This document shows positions 1 through 4,737 of a DNA stretch of 6,479 bases, in pieces (the stretch's first letter is position 1; each line of letters starts with the position of its first letter). Below the pieces are notes generated by a model. That model ran no database searches. It worked only from the letters and a program-made list of their open reading frames with translations, and was not told the origin of the DNA. Source of the stretch: Anammoximicrobium sp032229885 (GTDB taxonomy: Bacteria > Planctomycetota > Planctomycetia > Pirellulales > Pirellulaceae); NCBI GenBank assembly GCA_032229885.1, contig JAVYAJ010000026.1:1-6479 (forward strand), read 5' to 3'. A program made the translations under genes and the position numbers.

Positions 1-29
1 GGGAACAGCGCTCGCTCTCGGGAACAGCG
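1..29. repeat. short direct repeat at window edge
   Basis: The 10-mer GGGAACAGCG occurs at 1-10 and again at 20-29, a 19-bp period. Only two copies are visible because the window starts here, so a longer array running to the left is possible but cannot be seen. It lies outside the insertion sequence and no reading frame can be supported across it. Confidence 0.5.
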
Positions 30-123
30 TCTAATGCTGACTTTGTGCCGTTGCGCGAGCCGGTGTGCGCATTTTGGGCGCCGTTTTGGGCTGGATCCTG
101 TCCCAGAGCTAGCTTCTGTCTAG
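30..123. other. non-coding left flank of the insertion sequence
   Basis: No gene is supported here. The stretch contains the 8-mer TTTTGGGC twice (72-79 and 84-91). It also holds CCTGTCC at 97-103 followed by CTAG at 109-112, which partly resembles the IS terminus that starts about 30 bp later (CCTGTCC at 127-133 next to CTAG at 120-123). This may be a remnant of another IS end or a coincidence. Confidence 0.35.
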
Positions 124-139
124 GCCCCTGTCCAAGATT
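124..139 (+). repeat. left terminal inverted repeat of the IS
   Basis: The sequence is GCCCCTGTCCAAGATT. It matches the complement of 1858-1873 with several mismatches but with a perfect 8-bp core, CTGTCCAA, at 128-135. It lies about 35 bp upstream of the transposase start codon. Confidence 0.7.
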
Positions 140-163
140 GCTCTCCCCTTAGAGCCGAAGATT

Positions 164-168
164 GAGGA
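164..168 (+). promoter_or_regulatory. ribosome binding site of the transposase
   Basis: GAGGA sits six bases before the ATG at 175. This supports 175 as the original start, with a protein beginning MNGRAKRFKAWN, as is usual for the N-terminus of this transposase group. Confidence 0.6.
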
Positions 169-882
169 TATTATATGAACGGTCGAGCAAAGCGGTTTAA
201 AGCTTGGAATGCGTTGGACGCACGGCGAGAAATCGTATCGCCAGAGACCACGTTGCCGGAAGGCGATTTGGTGTTCTTTCTGTTGGACACCATTCCACAG
301 CTCGACTTGTCGGCGTTTTATCCGTATTACTCGCGGGACAGCCGAGGCCAGCCGCCGTTCAGCGTCGAGATGATGGTGACGCTGCTGGTCTATGCGTATT
401 CGGTGGGCGTGTTTTCCAGCCGCAAGATTGCCGCAGCCTGCGAGCGGAACTTGGCATTCATGGCGATCGTCGGCCCTCAGCGACCGGACTTTCGCACGAT
501 CAGCGAATTCCGCAAGAATCATGCGGCGGCGATACGATCGCTGTTCATCCAGGTCCTCAGGATCGCGGGCGAATTGGGGATGGTGACGCTCGGCAACTTG
601 TCGACCGACGGGACGAAGATCGAGGCCAAAGCTTCGCGGCACAAGGCGGCGAGCTACGGCTCTATGGTGAAGGAGTCAGCCAGGCTGGAAAACGGAATCG
701 AGCAGTTGCTGTCGCAGGCCACCCAGGTGGACGCCGAGCAGGACGCGGCGTTGGGCAGCCGCCGGGGCGACGAATTGCCGGAAGAACTCAAACGCCGCGA
801 GGACCGACTGGCGAAGATCCGGGAGGCCAAGGCCCGGCTGGCAGCGGAAGCTCCTCCGCGGGCGGCCGAAACGGTGACGTAG

Positions 883-901
883 ACGCGGCATCCTGCCGCG
901 T
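883..901. repeat. perfect 8-bp hairpin inside the transposase, right after a premature stop
   Basis: ACGCGGCA (883-890), loop TCC, TGCCGCGT (894-901) is a perfect inverted repeat. It begins at the base after the TAG stop at 880-882. It sits in the variable charged linker of the transposase, where a small insertion could be added without hitting the catalytic core. It could be a small palindromic repeat of the host genome or a chance structure in GC-rich DNA. Confidence 0.5.
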
Positions 902-1134
902 GGCAAGGAGCTCGCGCGCGAGCAGCCGAACAGCAGCGTGAACGAGACGCGGCCGAAGCCGGACGACAAGCGGCCGGGAAAAAGCGTCGCGGCAAGACGC
1001 CAGCGCCGGTCGATCCGACTCCGGACGACAAGTCGCAAACCAACTTCACCGACCCCGACGCGAGAGTCATAAAACGCAGCAACAAGGGCTTCGACTACTG
1101 CTACAACGGGCAGACCGTGGTAGACGGAGCGAAC

Positions 1135-1238
1135 TATACCGCGCGCGGGTGACGGTGACCGGTCGAATGCTACGCGACATGCGGCAAACGGAGGCCAAAG
1201 CCCGCTCCACAAAGTGCCGTTCTGAGCCGCCCAAGGTA
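1135..1238. other. apparent insertion of about 104 bp in the transposase
   Basis: On both sides the transposase coding sequence matches the family pattern (DGAN before, QTIVAAG after). The segment between has no counterpart in the family as I know it and changes the reading frame from 1 to 3, consistent with 104 mod 3 = 2. Its ends read TATACC (1135-1140) and AAGGTA (1233-1238), so TACC at 1137-1140 and GGTA at 1235-1238 are inverted, and about 10 of 15 terminal bases match when one end is complemented. No clear target duplication is visible. It could be a miniature mobile element or another rearrangement, and the boundaries are uncertain by several bases. Confidence 0.45.
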
Positions 1239-1857
1239 CAGACTATTGTCGCCGCCGGAACGACGGCCGACGCGAATGACAAGCGTCCAGCGGTGCCGCT
1301 GGCCGAAGCGGCGATGGCCAGCTTGGCAGTTGCCGCCAACAAACATCCCCATGACGAGCAAGGCCATCCTCCGCCGATCTCCAATACGGCCGACAGCGGG
1401 TACCATAGGCTCGCGAACGTCCAGGGCGTCACCGCGGCAGGACTCGATCCCTACTTTGCCGTCGGCCGGGACAAGCGCCGCGCGTCGCAGGTCGATCCAG
1501 CCGTGGCCTCGTCGCGGGCGACCGATACGCGTGTTCTCGTGAGCGAGGATCCAAAGGCAGCGATGGCAAAGAAGGTTCGTACCGCGACGGGCCGCATTTT
1601 GTACGCAGCTCGAAAGCACGTCGTGGAGCCCGTGTTCGGCCGCATCAAAGGCGTCCACGGCTTCGGCAAGTTCTTGCTCCGCGGCCTGGAACGCGTGTCC
1701 GCGGAACGGCAATTGATCTGCTTGACACACAACCTGCTGAAGATGCGGAAGCACGCCCCAAGCAAATCTTGATCTTCTACGCTACCGATGCGCGCCGAGG
1801 GCGCCAACGGGTCTCGACGAGCGCATCCAGGAACCCAAAAAACGGGAATACACGCTA

Positions 1858-1873
1858 ATTTTTGGACAGACTC
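1858..1873 (-). repeat. right terminal inverted repeat of the IS
   Basis: On the plus strand the core is TTGGACAG at 1862-1869, the complement of the left-end core CTGTCCAA. CTAG (1874-1877) follows immediately outside. It lies about 85 bp after the transposase stop codon. Confidence 0.7.
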
Positions 1874-1876
1874 CTA

Positions 1877-2180
1877 GTGCCGCAAGTCAGAATTCATCGC
1901 CCACGAAGAACAATTGTTGGCTAGTTTATCAGCCTGGAGCGCGTCCATCGAGGCAAGTGCACGCCACGCTCGAGGGCCGCGGTCCGTCGTGGACGCAACC
2001 GTGTAGACGCGACGGAGCGCGTCCCTCGAGGGCGGCACACTGCGTCGCGGTCGCCGTCCAGCCATTTCACTTCCCATCATGTCGTGTCCAGATCGTTCCT
2101 CTGGCAGTCGAGGACGACTGGACGTTCCCTGTCCCGTCAATTCTGATTTCTCGCGGTAGACAATGCGCAGCGTCTCGCAT
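1877..2180. other. gene-free region between the IS and the RRM promoter
   Basis: No credible gene was found on either strand; the short open frames here have no recognisable protein features. The region contains a 10-bp palindrome AACAATTGTT (1909-1918), a repeat patch (1936-2033), and GTCCAG (2086-2091) facing CTGGAC (2118-2123). The insertion sequence ends immediately to the left. Confidence 0.6.
1936..2033. repeat. degenerate GC-rich direct repeats
   Basis: The 18-mer GGAGCGCGTCCMTCGAGG occurs at 1936-1953 (M = A) and 2014-2031 (M = C), so 17 of 18 bases agree at a distance of 78 bp. Between them CTCGAGGGC at 1969-1977 repeats the end of the second copy (2025-2033). GTAGACGCG at 2003-2011 also matches 879-887 at the transposase hairpin. 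The pattern looks like an eroded minisatellite or copies of a dispersed genomic repeat. It has no coding features. Confidence 0.55.
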
Positions 2181-2208
2181 TTGACTTTCCAGCCGAAATC
2201 CGCATAAT
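2181..2208 (+). promoter_or_regulatory. sigma70-type promoter for the RRM gene
   Basis: TTGACT (2181-2186) and CATAAT (2203-2208) are separated by 16 bases. Each differs from the consensus box at one position. It is the best promoter-like match I noticed in the intergenic region and points toward the RRM gene. Transcription would start near 2215, giving a leader of about 240 nt. Confidence 0.55.
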
Positions 2209-2214
2209 CCTGTT

Positions 2215-2457
2215 ACGGTCTGGGATTTTTGCGTTCGTCTGCCACTTGTCGCCTCGCCCTGGCGTCTCGAATGTGCACCTCCCAGCTTTGTGGAACGGCT
2301 ACTGTTCACAGGTTGCCCTTCGGATGCGTGTTTCGGCAGTCCATCGCCGAACGATGCGTTTCGTTTGTCGGGCAACGGGCGAAACCTATTTTTCGCGAAC
2401 GGCCGCTGGACGTGCTCGAGTTCACGTGCATCACGCATGCTGTGGAGATTTGCCAGA
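2215..2457 (+). promoter_or_regulatory. long structured 5' leader of the RRM gene
   Basis: The predicted untranslated leader contains three short perfect stems. H1 is TTCGGC (2332-2337) with GCCGAA (2346-2351). H2 is GTTTCG (2358-2363) with CGAAAC (2380-2385), followed three bases later by a five-T run (2389-2393). H3 is GCGAAA (2379-2384) with TTTCGC (2391-2396). H2 and H3 share bases 2380-2384, so they cannot form together, and H3 takes up part of the T run. H2 therefore looks like a weak terminator and H3 like its competitor. A second GTTTCG at 2330-2335 could also pair with 2380-2385. Stems are only 6 bp, so this is a hypothesis; a role in cold or growth-phase control would be in line with bacterial RRM genes, which are often cold-regulated. 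Confidence 0.4.
2444..2447 (+). promoter_or_regulatory. ribosome binding site of the RRM gene
   Basis: GGAG lies ten bases before the ATG at 2458. It supports that ATG over upstream in-frame starts, which would add residues unrelated to the RRM fold. Confidence 0.5.
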
Positions 2458-2736
2458 ATGAATATCTATGTCGGAAACCTTTCCTACAACGCCACCGAAG
2501 ACGATGTGCGGACCGCCTTCGAGCAGTTCGGCCAAGTGTCGTCGGTCAGCCTGATCCTGGATCGAGAGACGGGCCGTTCGAAGGGATTTGCGTTCGTGGA
2601 AATGCCCAACGAGATCGATGGCTGCAGCGCGATCGAAGGCCTGAATCTCCAACGGATCGCGGGCCGCGCCGTGACGGTCAACGAAGCGCGTCCACGTGAA
2701 GCCCGGTCGGGCGGCGCGCGCGGACGGCGATACTGA
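2458..2736 (+). CDS. small single-RRM RNA-binding protein
   Basis: This 92-residue protein is one complete RNA recognition motif with a short basic tail. RNP2 is IYVGNL (residues 3-8) and RNP1 is KGFAFVEM (42-49). The aromatic residues expected to stack on RNA bases are Tyr4, Phe44 and Phe46. The DRETGRSKGFAFV stretch is typical of the bacterial single-RRM group found in cyanobacteria and planctomycetes. The fold ends near residue 78, and the tail is Arg/Gly-rich (RSGGARGRRY), as in other small RRM proteins, probably adding nonspecific RNA affinity. It presumably acts in the cytoplasm on mRNA or small RNA; targets cannot be read from the sequence. The start is set by RNP2 beginning at residue 3 and by the upstream GGAG. 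The frame is open upstream to 2290, but that part is leader. The gene stands alone and converges on the ASKHA gene with 30 bp between stop codons. Confidence 0.95.
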   Translation: MNIYVGNLSYNATEDDVRTAFEQFGQVSSVSLILDRETGRSKGFAFVEMPNEIDGCSAIEGLNLQRIAGRAVTVNEARPREARSGGARGRRY

Positions 2737-2759
2737 TCTTCGCGCGAGCCTTCGGCGCA

Positions 2760-2775
2760 CCCGGCATCACCCGGG
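2760..2775. terminator. weak hairpin between convergent genes
   Basis: CCCGG (2760-2764) and CCGGG (2771-2775) form a 5-bp stem with a 6-base loop. The stem lies in the short gap between the converging RRM and ASKHA genes and overlaps the ASKHA stop codon (2767-2769). No T-run follows on either strand, so it is not a standard intrinsic terminator; it is listed only because of its position. Confidence 0.2.
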
Positions 2776-4608
2776 CACGGCCAACTGGTCGATGAAACAC
2801 GATTCGAAGCCGGGTATCAGGTTCAACTCGATCGTCTCTAGTTGCGCGCAGATTTTTTTGATCTCGTTCAGGGCGGTGCTGTCGACCAGCGTGAGGTATG
2901 CGCCGGCCAGCGAGCTATTGCCGATCAAGCTGACCTGCTCGGGACGGAACCCGGGCAACAGGCCGCTGCGAATCACGTTTTCGATGTCCATGTGGAACCC
3001 GAATCCACCCGCCAGATACAGCGTTCCGACATCGGCCGGGGCCAGACCGGCGTGATCCAGCAGACACAGGATGCCGGCCGCAATGGCAGCTTTGGCCTGC
3101 AATAGCCCGGCGACGTCGGCTTCCGAGATATAGATCGACTGGCCGTCCTTGCCCTCGGCAATCACAAATTCTCGCCCGTGCGTGCCCGGGCGGACACAAG
3201 GATGCTGCGCGGCCTCGGGCGTAAAGCGACCGGTCGGCCGCAACAGGCCGACTCGCCGCGTCTGGGCGATAAAATCGACATAGGCGGTGCCGCACAAGCC
3301 GACCGGCGACGCGTCGCCGATCACGTCGAGCACAGGCAGCGCGTCAGCATTGGCCAAGCGAACGTGGCTGATCGCGCCGTGACCCGCGCGCATCCCGCAA
3401 CTCAGGCCCGCGCCTTCGAACGCAGGGCCGGCCGCGGTGGCGCAGCCCCAGAAACGCTCGCCGTGTTTGAGCACGATCTCGCCGTTGGTCCCGACGTCGA
3501 CCAGCAAGCCGGTCTCGGCCCGATACGCCATTCCACTGGACAGGACGCCGGCAATGACATCCGCGCCGACGTAGGCTGCGCCGCCGGGCAGCAGGTGGAC
3601 GGTCGAATCCGAAGCGATCGGCATCTTCAGCGGCAACTCGCGTTTGCGCAGCACGCGATGTTCCAGGAACTGGGGCGCAAACGGCGCCGTTCCCATCGGA
3701 CTCGGATCGATCCCGGCGACCAGGTGCAGCATGATCGTATTGCCGGCGACGACCAGCGTTCGGATCTGTTCGGGTCGCATCCGGCTTTCCCGCACCAACT
3801 GTTCGAACAGAAATCTGAGCGTTCGTCCCACCACGGCGCGCTGCAGCCGTTCGACCATTTTGGGATCGGCGACGCACAGTTGGATCCGCGTGACCACGTT
3901 GTCGCCCAGCCGCACTTGCCCGTTCAAGGCCGAGGCTGTGTTCAGGACCTCGCCCGTGGCGAGATCGACCAGCACGGCGACCACAGTGGTCGTGCCTACA
4001 TCGACGGCGATTCCCAACGCGGCGTCCGCATCTGCCGCCTCGGCCGGTCGAACCGACCAAGCATCCCCGACGTGCTCGACCACGAATCCCGCCTGCGGCA
4101 CGCTCGCGTCCCACGAGCCCGCTGCCAGCCGCACCGGTAGATTGCCATCGCCACGGCGGATTGCCGCTCGACGCGCTGCCTCGCGCGCCGTCGCCCCGAC
4201 ATCCAAAGCGTTTTCGTCCGGCACGACTCGCTGCCATAACGGATCGTGCGTTCGCGAGACGTTGACTCGGAACGAAGTCACGACTTGCGGTTCGTGCGCC
4301 AGCAACGATCGGTCGGGAACACGGATCGTCACCTCGCCTTGGCGGGGCAGACAGTGCTGACAGCCCTGCACAACGCGCGGCTCGCCATCGGCCCGCACGG
4401 TCGTTCCGCAGGTTATCTCGATCAAGTCGCCCGACACCAGCTCGATCAGACATCCGTCGCAGAGGCCGCGCTGCCCGCAACGCGTGTTCAGCGGTGCGTC
4501 GACCTGACGCAACAAAGCCGTCAGCGGCTGCCCAGCGCGCGGGCCATCGACGGCGATCGTACGGGTCTGGTCGGTCAGACGAACAGTCAGCAGCGTGCGT
4601 TGTGTCAT
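2767..4608 (-). CDS. ferredoxin/ASKHA-domain corrinoid activation protein (RACo/RamA-like, DUF4445)
   Basis: The family performs ATP-dependent reductive reactivation of corrinoid proteins, returning inactive Co(II) to Co(I). This copy is 613 residues, close to the roughly 630 of RACo. The N-terminal [2Fe-2S] ferredoxin-like domain (about 1-105) has the pattern C44-x5-C50-x2-C53 and then C83 in GCQHC. A variable linker follows. The ASKHA core (about 199-595) shows the phosphate-binding motif GIAVDVGTTTV (199-209), VAGNTIMLHL (287-296), the second nucleotide motif LLVDVGTNGEI (368-378), the CATAAGPAFEGAG loop (389-401) and LYLAGGFGFHMD (530-541). The near-C-terminal IGNSSLAGAYL is also typical. 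I chose the ATG at 4606-4608 because the ferredoxin domain begins at once after it (MTQRTLLTVRL); an ATG 22 codons upstream would add an Arg-rich extension. No strong Shine-Dalgarno site is visible at either. No membrane or signal segment is seen. No corrinoid protein or methyltransferase lies next to it in this window, so its partner is unknown. Confidence 0.92.
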   Translation of the reverse strand: MTQRTLLTVRLTDQTRTIAVDGPRAGQPLTALLRQVDAPLNTRCGQRGLCDGCLIELVSGDLIEITCGTTVRADGEPRVVQGCQHCLPRQGEVTIRVPDRSLLAHEPQVVTSFRVNVSRTHDPLWQRVVPDENALDVGATAREAARRAAIRRGDGNLPVRLAAGSWDASVPQAGFVVEHVGDAWSVRPAEAADADAALGIAVDVGTTTVVAVLVDLATGEVLNTASALNGQVRLGDNVVTRIQLCVADPKMVERLQRAVVGRTLRFLFEQLVRESRMRPEQIRTLVVAGNTIMLHLVAGIDPSPMGTAPFAPQFLEHRVLRKRELPLKMPIASDSTVHLLPGGAAYVGADVIAGVLSSGMAYRAETGLLVDVGTNGEIVLKHGERFWGCATAAGPAFEGAGLSCGMRAGHGAISHVRLANADALPVLDVIGDASPVGLCGTAYVDFIAQTRRVGLLRPTGRFTPEAAQHPCVRPGTHGREFVIAEGKDGQSIYISEADVAGLLQAKAAIAAGILCLLDHAGLAPADVGTLYLAGGFGFHMDIENVIRSGLLPGFRPEQVSLIGNSSLAGAYLTLVDSTALNEIKKICAQLETIELNLIPGFESCFIDQLAVPG

Positions 4609-4707
4609 CAGCAGAACAGGTGATCTTTTCTGACGAGACCGCGCTCGTCCAGCTCGCGCGACGGCGTGCGCCAAGCCTCGCGGATTACGGCCCCACCTCA
4701 GCGCAGA

Positions 4708-4736
4708 CGTGTATCTTTTTGCCTGTCGAGCGTCAA
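4708..4736 (-). promoter_or_regulatory. weak candidate promoter for the ASKHA gene
   Basis: On the minus strand TTGACG (4731-4736) is followed after 17 bases by TACACG (4708-4713). The -35 box is good but the -10 box is poor. It starts two bases past the dockerin-protein stop codon and would give a leader of about 95 nt. It supports separate transcription of the ASKHA gene but is not decisive. Confidence 0.25.
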
Positions 4737-4737
4737 A

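Larger units (their letters stand above)
175..1772 (+). pseudogene. IS1182-family (DUF772-type) DDE transposase, broken
   Basis: This is a transposase in at least three pieces. Residues 1-235 (175-879) are intact and carry the N-terminal DUF772-like domain (about residues 45-120) and the first catalytic Asp in LSTDGTKIEAKASRHK (Asp145, 607-609). Then comes a charged linker region. A TAG at 880-882 stops the frame. The same frame continues to a TGA at 1150-1152 and includes the family signature NFTDPDARVIKRSNKGF. Homology then resumes in frame 3 with QTIVAAGTTADANDKR, the second Asp in TADSGY (1392-1394), the Glu in VVEPVFGRIK (1626-1628), and the C-terminal signature FLLRGLERVSAERQLICLTHNLLKM. 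Joining DGAN (ending at 1134) to QTIVAAG (from 1239) restores the normal family order, so about 104 bp appears to be inserted. All three DDE residues survive, which suggests fairly recent inactivation. The family assignment is confident; whether any fragment is expressed is unknown. Confidence 0.93.
124..1873 (+). mobile_element. IS1182-family insertion sequence, decayed
   Basis: This element of about 1.75 kb carries one transposase gene read rightward. Its ends are imperfect inverted repeats: from 124 the left end reads GCCCCTGTCCAAGATT, and the complement of the right end from 1873 reads GAGTCTGTCCAAAAAT, sharing an uninterrupted CTGTCCAA core. CTAG directly flanks both sides (120-123 and 1874-1877), as expected of a 4-bp target duplication or a palindromic target. 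The length fits IS1182-group elements. The transposase is broken in at least two places, so the copy should not move by itself, although its ends might still be used by a related transposase elsewhere in the genome. The exact boundaries are inferred from the repeat alignment alone. Confidence 0.8.

Noticed and set aside
204..941. 245-codon plus-strand frame overlapping the transposase
   Set aside because: It is an alternative frame of the transposase; only the frame from 175 carries DUF772 and DDE-type motifs.
1936..2033. CRISPR array
   Set aside because: Only two near-identical units plus a fragment are present, with unequal spacing and no cas genes nearby.
2290..2457. In-frame N-terminal extension of the RRM protein
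   Set aside because: The extra 56 residues are low-complexity and unlike RRM relatives, whereas the ATG at 2458 puts RNP2 at residue 3 and has GGAG upstream. The region is better explained as leader RNA.
3178..4140. 320-codon open frame on the plus strand
   Set aside because: It lies wholly opposite the well-supported ASKHA gene, and its translation is Arg/Gln/Asp-rich without recognisable motifs, as expected of an antisense shadow in GC-rich DNA.
3344..4480. 378-codon open frame on the minus strand
   Set aside because: It overlaps the ASKHA gene in another frame. The product is very Arg-rich with no domain, while the ASKHA frame has clear family motifs throughout.
4609..4674. Upstream start for the ASKHA protein
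   Set aside because: It would add 22 residues rich in Arg and Ala before the conserved ferredoxin domain. The later ATG fits the family N-terminus, though the longer form cannot be excluded.
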